From Desulfocapsaceae bacterium (lineage in GTDB: Bacteria; Desulfobacterota; Desulfobulbia; Desulfobulbales; Desulfocapsaceae), in contig JAOZLO010000034.1 in assembly GCA_029934775.1 (NCBI GenBank), forward strand, positions 1-13,279: a stretch of 13,279 nucleotides of DNA. Reading direction: 5' to 3'. The notes below the pieces were generated by a model. That model was not told the DNA's origin and did no database searches. It saw only the letters and a list, made by a program, of their open reading frames with translations. Positions 1 through 6,017 of this stretch are shown one piece after another. The translations under genes and the position numbers were made by a program. Each line of letters begins with the position of its first letter. Position 1 is the first letter of the stretch.

Positions 1-985
1 AAATTGTTTCATTAAGATTTCTTTTTCCAAAAAAACGACCGGTATTTACATCAATAACTGAAAGCGCCTCTGTACTCTCTATAATGATGTATCCACCCGA
101 TCTCAGCCACACTTTTTTTTCAGTGGCTCTGGAGATTTCAGCTTCAATATTGTGGGCTTCAAAAAGCGGTATATCTTCCTGGTAAAGTGAAATTTTATCA
201 CCTAATTGAGGTGCAAATATTTCAACAAATTCCAGAAGCTTTTTGTGGCCTGCGGGATCGTCAATAAGGAGTGAATCCACATCTGTCGTAAAAAAATCTC
301 TAACAGAACGTAAGGTTATGTCAAGATCAGTATAGAGCAGGGCCGGTGCAGTCTTATCGTCAACTCTGTAAATTATATCCGCCCAGAGTGCCATAAGAAA
401 TTCAATATCTGCTTCAAGTTCTTCACGTGTTGCATGCTCAGCAACAGTTCTGACTATAAAGCCGGTTCCCTGAGGTCGAATTTCTTCAATTTGATTCTTT
501 AACTGAGCCCGGATTTCTTCGTCCTCTATTTTTCTCGATATTCCGATGTGATCTGTAAGAGGAATAAGAACAAGGTTGCGACATGGAAGTGTGATATGGC
601 ACGTCAATCTTGCTCCTTTGGTACCGATGGGGTCCTTACTGACTTGAACTATAATTTCCTGTCCTTCTGTTAATAAATTTTCTATCGGCAGATTATGGGG
701 AGTTGTGTGGATATTGGAGGAATCAGCGATGGAAGGAAATGTTTCCAGTGAATCCGATGTGATTTGAATATCAGCAACATAGAGAAATCCAGTCCGCTCT
801 AACCCAATGTCCACAAATGCGGCTTGCATGCCGGGGAGAACACGAACTATTTTTCCCTTGTAAATATTGCCCATGAGCCCTTTTTCACTATGCCTCTGCA
901 TGTGAAATTCGCTCAAAGTGCCATCTTCCACAAGAGCCAGGCGCACCTCATGTCTTGTAGAATTAATAAGTATATCAGTGGACAT
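1..985 (-). CDS. rng: Ribonuclease G/E family protein, N-terminal 328 codons (cut by window edge)
   Basis: Endoribonuclease of the RNase E/G family, which cleaves AU-rich single-stranded RNA during rRNA maturation and mRNA decay in the cytoplasm. The minus-strand frame is open from ATG at 985-983 to the window edge. The N-terminus reads MSTDILINSTRHEVRLALVE, followed by an S1-type RNA-binding stretch (GNIYKGKIVRVLPGMQAAFVDIG, residues about 39-61), the usual RNase G opening. Near the left edge comes IESTEALSVIDVNTGRF, which contains the first metal-binding aspartate of the DVN motif; the second catalytic aspartate and the zinc-link lie outside the window. The protein starts almost directly with the S1 module, as RNase G does; whether a long RNase E-type tail follows cannot be seen. 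No clear Shine-Dalgarno precedes the start. It is divergent from the glycosyltransferase gene and has a 16-bp dyad in its presumed leader. Confidence 0.93.
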   Translation of the reverse strand, partial: MSTDILINSTRHEVRLALVEDGTLSEFHMQRHSEKGLMGNIYKGKIVRVLPGMQAAFVDIGLERTGFLYVADIQITSDSLETFPSIADSSNIHTTPHNLPIENLLTEGQEIIVQVSKDPIGTKGARLTCHITLPCRNLVLIPLTDHIGISRKIEDEEIRAQLKNQIEEIRPQGTGFIVRTVAEHATREELEADIEFLMALWADIIYRVDDKTAPALLYTDLDITLRSVRDFFTTDVDSLLIDDPAGHKKLLEFVEIFAPQLGDKISLYQEDIPLFEAHNIEAEISRATEKKVWLRSGGYIIIESTEALSVIDVNTGRFFGKRNLNETI

Positions 986-1014
986 TTTAAAACCGTAATA
1001 ATCTAATATTTAGA

Positions 1015-1030
1015 CTTCCCGACCGGGAAG
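1015..1030 (-). promoter_or_regulatory. Perfect dyad/hairpin in the presumed RNase G leader
   Basis: CTTCCC (1015-1020) and GGGAAG (1025-1030) form a perfect 6-bp GC-rich stem around the tetraloop GACC, the only GC-rich patch in an AT-rich intergenic region. It lies 30 bp upstream of the RNase G start and upstream of the -35 box of the divergent promoter. It could be a protein-binding operator or a leader hairpin. E. coli RNase E is known to control its own mRNA through 5' UTR hairpins, so autoregulation is a reasonable but untested idea. Confidence 0.4.
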
Positions 1031-1063
1031 GAGTATGTTATTTGAATTTTGCAGTATACAGTA

Positions 1064-1092
1064 TTGTCAGTGAACAATGCCATATTTATAAT
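1064..1092 (+). promoter_or_regulatory. Sigma70-type promoter for the glycosyltransferase/radical SAM unit
   Basis: TTGTCA at 1064-1069 and a perfect TATAAT at 1087-1092 are separated by exactly 17 bp. Transcription would start near 1099, giving a leader of about 27 nt before the ATG at 1127. The leader has no strong Shine-Dalgarno. Confidence 0.65.
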
Positions 1093-1126
1093 ATTTTTAT
1101 ATTATTGAAAAATACGAAGTCTGCCC

Positions 1127-1975
1127 ATGAAATTCTCTCCTGTATCGGTGATTATTCCGACCTATAATCGTCAAGAGTTGCTCAAACGGGCACTCATTTC
1201 CGTGAAAAGGCAGACCTTGAAATGTTCTGAAATTATAGTAATTGATGACGGATCAACTGATAATACTGTCGATTTTTTAAATGAATTTTCACGAACCACA
1301 GAAATAGATTTCAAGATGGTACGTCAGAGTAATCAAGGCCCTGCTGTGGCTCGCAATCACGGCATTAAGTGTGCAAAAAATGAATACATAGCCTTTCTAG
1401 ACTCAGACGATCATTGGCATAAGAGAAAAATTGAGAGGCAATATGAGATTTTTATAGAAAACCCGGAGTATATGATTAGTCACACAAAGGAAAAATGGCT
1501 GCGAAGGGGAGTTCATCTCAATCAAAAGAAAAAACATATCCCACGACATGGTGATATCTTTGACCACTGTCTCCAGCTCTGTGGGGTCGGTATGTCGACA
1601 GTGATGCTTAAAAAAAATCTTTTCAAAAAAATTGGCCTGTTTGACGAAACACTTCATTGCTGTGAAGATTATGATTTCTGGTTGCGCGTCAGCAGTAGAT
1701 TCCCTTTTTATCTTGTCAATGAACCTCTTACCGTAAAGGAAGGAGGCAGAGATGACCAGATTTCTTCTCTGCATAGAATGGGCATGGATCGTCTGCGAAT
1801 TTATGCCCTAAAAAAAATAATCGATTCCAAGACACTCAACGACAAGCAATGTCTTCTTGCACTGGATGAATTTGAAAGAAAATGTACTATTTTCGGTAAT
1901 GGTTGTCTTAAACATGGCAGGCAAGCTACAGGGAAATATTATCTTGCGCTTGCTGAATCATATAAACAGACATGA
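1127..1975 (+). CDS. Family 2 glycosyltransferase (GT-A fold), cytoplasmic
   Basis: Inverting glycosyltransferase that would move a sugar from a nucleotide-sugar donor to an acceptor in surface-polysaccharide or glycolipid synthesis; donor and acceptor cannot be read from sequence. The 282-aa protein opens with VSVIIPTYNRQELLKRAL and has the GT2 landmarks in order: IDDGSTD (39-45, nucleotide binding), GPAVARNHGI (71-80), the metal-binding DSDD (92-95) and CEDYDFWLR (179-187) carrying the acidic general-base region. There is no signal peptide or membrane helix, so it is a soluble GT-A domain with a roughly 90-residue helical C-terminal part. That tail (EGGRDDQISSLHRMGMDRLR) is polar and not typical of chain synthases. 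The start is the first ATG after a good promoter, although the ribosome site is weak. The radical SAM gene follows after 29 bp, so the two are probably co-transcribed, with no obvious functional link. Confidence 0.88.
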   Translation: MKFSPVSVIIPTYNRQELLKRALISVKRQTLKCSEIIVIDDGSTDNTVDFLNEFSRTTEIDFKMVRQSNQGPAVARNHGIKCAKNEYIAFLDSDDHWHKRKIERQYEIFIENPEYMISHTKEKWLRRGVHLNQKKKHIPRHGDIFDHCLQLCGVGMSTVMLKKNLFKKIGLFDETLHCCEDYDFWLRVSSRFPFYLVNEPLTVKEGGRDDQISSLHRMGMDRLRIYALKKIIDSKTLNDKQCLLALDEFERKCTIFGNGCLKHGRQATGKYYLALAESYKQT

Positions 1976-1992
1976 CTTAAAGCACTGGTGAA

Positions 1993-2000
1993 AAGGAGGA
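1993..2000 (+). promoter_or_regulatory. Strong Shine-Dalgarno fixing a GTG start
   Basis: AAGGAGGA ends 4 nt before the GTG at 2005. The next in-frame methionine is only at residue 97 of the protein, next to the iron-sulfur motif, so this site settles the GTG start of the radical SAM gene. Confidence 0.7.
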
Positions 2001-2004
2001 AAGA

Positions 2005-3123
2005 GTGGGGGGAAAATCATGGAAAGACCCGTCGGATTTTATTGACAGGATTTATGTTGAAGAATCTTGTATCGATTTATCTTACACCAGAGAAATTCTA
2101 AATAGAGCCAATTTACCGTATACCCTGATCCCTGATAGAGGAAAACCCAACGATCTTGACCAGGATTATGTAAACAATCTTTCCGCTGGTAAGAAACAAC
2201 TTTTTCTCTGTGAAAACAGGGGGCATTTTTTCAAACCATGTCCTGGTACCAGAGAATATCAGTGCTGCGATTACCAGGTATTAAACACCGGGATGAATTG
2301 CCCAATGGATTGTGTATATTGTATTTTACAGGCATATCTCAATGCTCCCTGGTTGACTTTTTATGTTAATACAGAAAAGCTTTTCAAAGAACTCGATGAA
2401 AGTCTGCATAACAATTCTACCCGGTTTTTTCGTATAGGAACTGGGGAATTCACCGATTCTCTGGCCATTGACAGATTGACACAGCTAAGCTGTTTACTGG
2501 TGAACTATATTGGTAAACAAAAAAATGCTGTTCTTGAATTGAAAACCAAAAGTGGAGTAGTTGAAAACCTGGAAGGCCTTGAACACAATGGCAGGACGAT
2601 TGTCGCCTGGTCATTGAACAGCCCGGTTATAATGAAAAAGGAGGAAATCCGCTCAGCCAGTCTCGATGAACGTCTTACTGCCGCAAAATATTGTGTGAGT
2701 CTGGGATATAAAGTAGCATTTCATTTTGATCCGATAATTGATCATCATGACTGGCAGGATGGATATGCCGAAACCATTAGGCGGCTTTATGAAGAGATTC
2801 CCGCAGAATCTATTGTCTGGATATCCCTGGGCGCTTTACGTTTTATTCCCAGTTTAAAAGAAATTGGAATACGGAGATTTCCTCGTTCAGAGATTTATTA
2901 CCAGGAATTTATTGAAGGACTGGACGGTAAAGCACGATATTTCAGGCCAAATAGAGTTAAACTGTACCAATTTATCTATAATTGTTTAAAAATGAAAGCC
3001 TCTGAAAAAACGTGTGTCTATTTTTGCATGGAGAGTGATGAAATATGGAAGGAAGTTATGGGATTTGTTCCGGCTGATAAAGGCGGTATCCCGTTTATGC
3101 TTGATAAGGCCGGCAGGGCATGA
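2005..3123 (+). CDS. Radical SAM protein of the spore photoproduct lyase (SPL) family, atypical
   Basis: Radical SAM enzyme of 372 aa starting at GTG. The 4Fe-4S cluster motif is C99-x3-C103-x2-C106 (NCPMDCVYC), the CX3CX2C spacing of radical SAM proteins, followed by LQAYLN as in SPL (CxYCYLQ). Further SPL-like blocks are YVNTEKL (120-126), LELKTKS (177-183), WSLNSP near 202-207, DERLTAAKYCVSLGYKVAFHFDPII (221-245) and a C-terminal RFPRSEIYYQEF block. True SPL repairs the thymine dimer found in UV-treated endospores. Compared with Bacillus SPL (recalled, not aligned by software), the tyrosine between the last two cluster cysteines is kept, the tyrosine after the last one is isoleucine (I107), and the hydrogen-donor cysteine (C141 in B. 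subtilis) has no counterpart in FFRIGTGEFTDSLAID (141-156). A different substrate or hydrogen-transfer route is therefore likely. It probably shares a transcript with the upstream glycosyltransferase gene. Confidence 0.85.
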   Translation: MGGKSWKDPSDFIDRIYVEESCIDLSYTREILNRANLPYTLIPDRGKPNDLDQDYVNNLSAGKKQLFLCENRGHFFKPCPGTREYQCCDYQVLNTGMNCPMDCVYCILQAYLNAPWLTFYVNTEKLFKELDESLHNNSTRFFRIGTGEFTDSLAIDRLTQLSCLLVNYIGKQKNAVLELKTKSGVVENLEGLEHNGRTIVAWSLNSPVIMKKEEIRSASLDERLTAAKYCVSLGYKVAFHFDPIIDHHDWQDGYAETIRRLYEEIPAESIVWISLGALRFIPSLKEIGIRRFPRSEIYYQEFIEGLDGKARYFRPNRVKLYQFIYNCLKMKASEKTCVYFCMESDEIWKEVMGFVPADKGGIPFMLDKAGRA

Positions 3124-3173
3124 ATGCTGACACCCATAAAATAATTTAAACATAGAGGAATTTTCATTTTTTA

Positions 3174-3219
3174 GACAGGATGCTCAGGATAAAAACATAA
3201 AAATCCTGTTAATCCTGTC
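3174..3219. repeat. Imperfect inverted repeat of the GACAGGAT/ATCCTGTC type
   Basis: Arms of 17 nt at 3174-3190 and 3203-3219 match at 14 of 17 positions and enclose a 12-nt A-rich loop. Each arm holds two copies of an AGGAT/ATCCT unit. It begins 50 bp after the stop of the radical SAM gene and could act as a transcript end or stabiliser, although no T-run follows on the plus strand. From memory, repeats of the form ACAGGATTAACAGGAT are scattered in many environmental bacterial genomes; that has not been checked here. Confidence 0.6.
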
Positions 3220-3292
3220 AAATTAGTTCAACCGCAGGTGGGATAGCAGAAATTTTATGGTTTGTTCTTTATTGCATCTATCGTATAGTTAC

Positions 3293-3434
3293 TAACACCC
3301 CACAAGGGGGTATAAGTGCCATGGCGATTAATGTAACCACATAATTTCAAAACACATTACTCGATTACTTGTTTTTATACCCCTCAAGGGGGGTACTGTA
3401 CTGAGTTACAGCTTTTATGGAGTAGGGCACTAAA
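3293..3434 (+). repeat. Structured interspersed repeat, copy 1 (142 bp), upstream of ssb
   Basis: Shares a perfect 32-bp block at its left end (3293-3324) and a 29-bp block with one mismatch at its right end (3406-3434) with the copy at 12452-12608, same orientation; the middle is only partly similar. Inside are two hairpins with C-rich/G-rich arms: 3297-3301 with 3307-3311, and 3378-3383 with 3390-3395. In competition with both, GGGGTATAA (3307-3315) can pair with TTATACCCC (3375-3383), nine consecutive pairs. AGTGCC (3315-3320) and GGCACT (3426-3431) are inverted and could close the structure. No target-site duplication is visible. It is either a MITE-like element or a repeated cis-acting RNA. 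The stretch from 3220 to 3292 holds nothing recognisable. Confidence 0.75.
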
Positions 3435-3478
3435 TGAAAGATCCTATTTTTTCTACTATTGAGGAGATTTGTACATGA
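3434..3478 (+). CDS. Possible 14-codon leader ORF overlapping the ssb start
   Basis: ATG at 3434 opens a reading frame [14 protein letters not shown] whose TGA (3476-3478) overlaps the ssb ATG (3475-3477) in an ATGA junction. An AGGG at 3424-3427, inside the right end of the repeat, sits 6 nt before the ATG. ATGA junctions commonly couple translation of two genes, so this could be a short coupled leader. At 14 codons it may equally be chance, and the ssb ribosome site inside it is good enough on its own. Confidence 0.25.
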   Translation: MKDPIFSTIEEICT

Positions 3479-3912
3479 TTAATAAGGTAATACTTGTTGG
3501 AAATTTGGGTGCTGATCCCGAAATTCGTTACACACAAGAGGGAACTTCTGTTGCAACTTTTAATATTGCAACGACGGAACGCTGGACAAACAAAAGTGGT
3601 GAAAAACAAGAATCTACTGAGTGGCACCGCATCGTTGCCTGGCGTAGGCTTGCCGAGATTTGTGGAGAATTTTTACATAAAGGGTCCAAAGTATATATTG
3701 AAGGAAAACTTCAGACTCGTAAATGGCAGGATCAGAGCGGCAACGACAGATACACAACTGAAATCGTAGCTCGTGAAATGAAGATGCTGGATTCCAGAGG
3801 TGACGGTGGAGGAGGGGGTACTGGTTTTAGCGAACCTCCAATGCCATCTGAGTCGAATTCATTTGGCTCTATGGATGGTGGTGGCAGTACAGGAGAAGAA
3901 GTGCCTTTTTAG
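3475..3912 (+). CDS. ssb: Single-stranded DNA-binding protein
   Basis: Homotetrameric SSB that coats single-stranded DNA in replication, recombination and repair and recruits partner proteins by its C-terminal tip. The 145-aa protein has the whole OB fold ([20 protein letters not shown] at the start, then [25 protein letters not shown] and the [13 protein letters not shown] block, to about residue 105), a short glycine-rich linker, and the acidic tip EEVPF, a variant of the usual DDDIPF. I chose ATG at 3475: GAGGAG at 3461-3466 lies 8 nt upstream, and the protein then begins exactly as other SSBs do. A TTG six bases earlier (3469) is in frame but only 2 nt from the Shine-Dalgarno. It stands alone, between a structured repeat and a strong terminator. 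No convincing promoter was seen between repeat and gene, so transcription may start within or before the repeat. Confidence 0.97.
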   Translation: MINKVILVGNLGADPEIRYTQEGTSVATFNIATTERWTNKSGEKQESTEWHRIVAWRRLAEICGEFLHKGSKVYIEGKLQTRKWQDQSGNDRYTTEIVAREMKMLDSRGDGGGGGTGFSEPPMPSESNSFGSMDGGGSTGEEVPF

Positions 3913-3964
3913 ACCACCTTGAAAAATCGCCTTTTTTCCCAATATCAGCATTGTACTTAAAAAT

Positions 3965-3993
3965 TTAACCTCTTAATATTTTAACCCTATAAT
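3965..3993 (+). promoter_or_regulatory. Candidate promoter in the ssb-J-protein intergenic region
   Basis: TTAACC (3965-3970) and a perfect TATAAT (3988-3993) are 17 bp apart. There is no plausible coding frame downstream, only about 165 bp running into the terminator at 4103-4162. Confidence 0.4.
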
Positions 3994-3999
3994 TGTGGT

Positions 4000-4165
4000 A
4001 ATTTTTTTCGAACGCCTTGATTTTAGACGGGAATGTTAATTTTACAAGGCATCCTTTAGATAACCAGGAAAACATCGTGTAATTCTATTTGCATAAAGGA
4101 ATAAAAAAGGATTCTAAAGAGTTATTCAAACGAATTGAATAACTTTAAAGAATCCTTTTTTTATT
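4000..4165 (+). ncRNA. Candidate small RNA (about 165 nt) between promoter and terminator
   Basis: A consensus -10 box at 3988-3993 predicts a start near 4000, and a strong terminator closes at about 4162. Between them no credible open frame exists; the only ATG frame with a nearby GGGA (4033) has 8 codons. A 6-bp stem GCCTTG/CAAGGC (4014-4019 with 4045-4050) could form a 5' domain with a 25-nt loop. It matches no RNA family I recognise (not tmRNA, 4.5S, RNase P RNA or a clear 6S RNA). It could simply be the distal 3' UTR of ssb. Confidence 0.3.
4103..4162 (+). terminator. Strong, probably bidirectional rho-independent terminator
   Basis: AGTTATTCAA (4120-4129) pairs perfectly with TTGAATAACT (4135-4144) around the loop ACGAA. 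Outside a small internal loop, AGGATTCT (4108-4115) pairs with AGAATCCT (4149-4156), flanked by A- and T-runs. T-rich tails follow on both strands, so it can stop transcripts from either side and insulate ssb from the J-protein gene. It lies 190 bp after the ssb stop codon. Confidence 0.85.
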
Positions 4166-4214
4166 TTTATACTGACATATTTTCATCTGCTCCAGCCGGA
4201 CAGGCAATTGTCAC

Positions 4215-4391
4215 TGTAAAAGGTAACTATTCATGGGGGTAAGCATCTAAACTTCGCTAACCTCCGTGCTTGTAACTGATTACAGGGTGCTGTAGATTTT
4301 TGCAGGCAGGCAGACCGGCGTCGCCTAAGTCATACGTAAGCCGACGTGATCGCGGAAAGATGCGGTGGCCTGTGAGCAGTTACTGTAAAAG
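4215..4391. mobile_element. 161-bp MITE (4223-4383) with 8-bp target-site duplication, IS66-like ends
   Basis: TGTAAAAG occurs at 4215-4222 and again at 4384-4391, exactly abutting the inverted ends GTAACT (4223-4228) and AGTTAC (4378-4383). The inverted ends match at 11 of the first 15 positions. GTAA-type termini and 8-bp duplications are the known pattern of the IS66 family, so this is best read as a non-autonomous element; it has no coding capacity. It is heavily structured: GGGGGTAAGC (4235-4244) pairs with GCTAACCTCC (4256-4265) with one mismatch, and GTAACTG (4272-4278) plus ACAGG (4282-4286) pair perfectly with CAGTTAC (4377-4383) and CCTGT (4369-4373). The inner 4272-4383 segment thus has its own perfect inverted ends, as if nested or rearranged. 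Confidence 0.75.
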
Positions 4392-4395
4392 AAAG

Positions 4396-4424
4396 TTGAC
4401 GTGGCACTCAAGTGTTCATATTGT
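4396..4424 (+). promoter_or_regulatory. Candidate sigma70 promoter for the J-protein gene
   Basis: TTGACG (4396-4401) and TATTGT (4419-4424) are 17 bp apart, beginning 5 bp after the right-hand target duplication of the MITE. Transcription would start near 4431, about 75 nt before the ATG at 4505. No good Shine-Dalgarno lies directly before that ATG. Confidence 0.45.
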
Positions 4425-4504
4425 TGGTACAGAAAAAACGATAGAAAAATAGCTCACATAACCTGTGTTGGAAAGATTTAATCGACTTTAATTGATATTG
4501 CATT

Positions 4505-5440
4505 ATGGACTACTACAATGTGCTAGGAGTAACTAAAGAAACAACTCCTGCAGAAATTAAAAAATCGTATAGGAAGCTTGCGCTGAAATATCACCCGGAT
4601 AAAAATAAGGGAGATAAAGCATCTGAAGCTAAATTCAAAGAGATCAGTGAAGCTTACGCGGTACTGTCAGACCCGGAGAAAAAACAGCAGTATGATCGTT
4701 TTGGCTCAACTCAGTTTCGTCAGCAATATTCCCAGGAAGATATATTCAGAAACTTTGACCTCAATGATATCTTCAGTCAATTTAATTTTGGTTCAAGAGG
4801 AAGGTCTGCTTCCTTCAGTTCTGAAAAGGCTGGTAACGGAGGATCCAATCCATTCAGTTCTTTTTTCAATCAGGGTCAGACAGGAGGTTGCGGTGGTGGC
4901 TGTCAGCCCAACCCCACAAAGGGCCAGGACATGACTTATCAAATTTCTGTCACCCTTGATGAAGTGCTCAATGGAGCAGAGCGTACAATTACTCTGCGAA
5001 GAAACGGGGATTCTCATAATGTATCAGTGAAAATACCAAAAGGCATTGAAGAAGGAAAAAAACTACGATTACAGGGGAAAGGGGGAGGATCACCGGATGG
5101 AGGGCCGGCGGGAGATCTTTATTTGAAAGTTGAGATAGCTCCTGACAGTAAATTTCTTCGAGAAACTGATGATCTTGTAGTCGAAAAACTCATCACTTTC
5201 AGTGAGGCGTGTCTCGGAACAAAGGTGGAAATTGAAACCCTTGAAGGGAAAAGATTTATGGTGAAAGTTGACCCCGGAACTGTACATGACTCACGTTTGA
5301 GAATCAAAGGATACGGGCTACCGGCTGGTCCTATGGGAAATCGTGGGAACCTGTATGTCAAACTGGGTGTAAAGGTTCCAAAAATATTAACTGACGAACA
5401 AAAAAAAGTTGTTGAACAGTTGAAAGACTGCAACCTTTAG
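4505..5440 (+). CDS. cbpA: CbpA-type J-domain co-chaperone (DnaJ class B, no zinc finger)
   Basis: Hsp40 co-chaperone that delivers unfolded clients to DnaK and stimulates its ATPase. Order of parts in 311 aa: J-domain 1-67 starting [15 protein letters not shown] with HPD at 30-32 and the [18 protein letters not shown] end; a G/F- and S-rich linker from about 67 to 138; then two beta-barrel client domains ([20 protein letters not shown] onward) to the end. The four CxxCxGxG zinc repeats of DnaJ itself are absent, which places it with CbpA/DjlB-type proteins; only an isolated cysteine pair, C129 and C133, lies in the linker. CbpA of E. coli also binds curved DNA; whether this one does is unknown. 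No CbpM modulator gene follows; the next gene is convergent leuD, whose stop is 21 bp away with no clear terminator between. The start fits the family exactly despite a poor ribosome site. Confidence 0.92.
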   Translation: MDYYNVLGVTKETTPAEIKKSYRKLALKYHPDKNKGDKASEAKFKEISEAYAVLSDPEKKQQYDRFGSTQFRQQYSQEDIFRNFDLNDIFSQFNFGSRGRSASFSSEKAGNGGSNPFSSFFNQGQTGGCGGGCQPNPTKGQDMTYQISVTLDEVLNGAERTITLRRNGDSHNVSVKIPKGIEEGKKLRLQGKGGGSPDGGPAGDLYLKVEIAPDSKFLRETDDLVVEKLITFSEACLGTKVEIETLEGKRFMVKVDPGTVHDSRLRIKGYGLPAGPMGNRGNLYVKLGVKVPKILTDEQKKVVEQLKDCNL

Positions 5441-5461
5441 GTCACCTGCGATCAACTCTTT

Positions 5462-5998
5462 TCAATAATTCGAATCAGCGTAAGCCAGCCATCCACCTTC
5501 AGAAACGAGTTTTTTGTCAAACTCATTCAATTCGAACTGAAATGCAGCACTATCCTGTGAATTCAAATCTGAGTGAGCGTTGAGTGTACATTTTTCAAGA
5601 TCTATAGAGAGTATTATATTTCCCTTCATTGCAAACAAGGCCTCAATGCTATCTTTTTTGAGTTCTAAAGCCAATATTCCGCAATTAAACATGTTTTGCC
5701 TGAAAATTCTGGCAAAACTCTCCGCTATAACGACATTAATATCATTGACTTCAAAGACCCACACAGCATGCTCTCTTGATGACCCGCAGCCGAAATTTGC
5801 CCGTGAAATAACGACTCCTGCACTTTGTATCTTTTCGGATCGATAATCAATTCGTTTGCCAGACAGCAAAAGATCTTCCAGCAGATGTGACTTCAAGGCA
5901 CTCTTTGAAATCTCTGTCAGGTACTTTGCAGGTATTATTTCATCGGTGTTTATATTGTCTCTGTCCAGGAAAAGAGCAGGACCTCCAAATTGTTTCAT
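5462..5998 (-). CDS. leuD: 3-isopropylmalate dehydratase-type small subunit
   Basis: Small (swivelling) subunit of an isopropylmalate isomerase-type hydro-lyase, which pairs with LeuC to convert 2- to 3-isopropylmalate in leucine synthesis. The 178-aa protein carries DRDNINTDEIIPAKYL (12-27), GVVISRANFGCGSSREHA (61-78) and the VVIAESFARIFRQNMFNCG block (89-107), all standard for the family. The substrate-selecting loop after the conserved tyrosine reads YLTE where characterised isopropylmalate enzymes usually have YLRT and homoaconitase relatives YLV-; specificity is therefore not settled by sequence. The length is that of the archaeal-type two-subunit enzymes. GAGG lies about 7 nt upstream of the ATG. 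It follows leuC by 19 bp and is certainly co-transcribed with it; the 3' end faces the J-protein gene. Confidence 0.9.
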   Translation of the reverse strand: MKQFGGPALFLDRDNINTDEIIPAKYLTEISKSALKSHLLEDLLLSGKRIDYRSEKIQSAGVVISRANFGCGSSREHAVWVFEVNDINVVIAESFARIFRQNMFNCGILALELKKDSIEALFAMKGNIILSIDLEKCTLNAHSDLNSQDSAAFQFELNEFDKKLVSEGGWLAYADSNY

Positions 5999-6017
5999 TC
6001 TATAACCTCGTGTTCGT

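Noticed and set aside
824..1006. 60-codon plus-strand frame
   Set aside because: Antisense to the start of the RNase G/E gene, no family resemblance and no ribosome site.
3469..3474. TTG as the ssb start, adding two residues
   Set aside because: It is only 2 nt from the Shine-Dalgarno, and the family begins at the ATG at 3475.
4223..4383. Structured housekeeping RNA such as 6S, tmRNA or RNase P RNA
   Set aside because: None of their conserved motifs is present, and exact 8-bp flanking duplications with inverted ends explain the block as an inserted element.
4402..4418. Sigma54 promoter (TGGCAC...)
   Set aside because: The TGGCAC half is present but no TTGC element occurs at the required distance.
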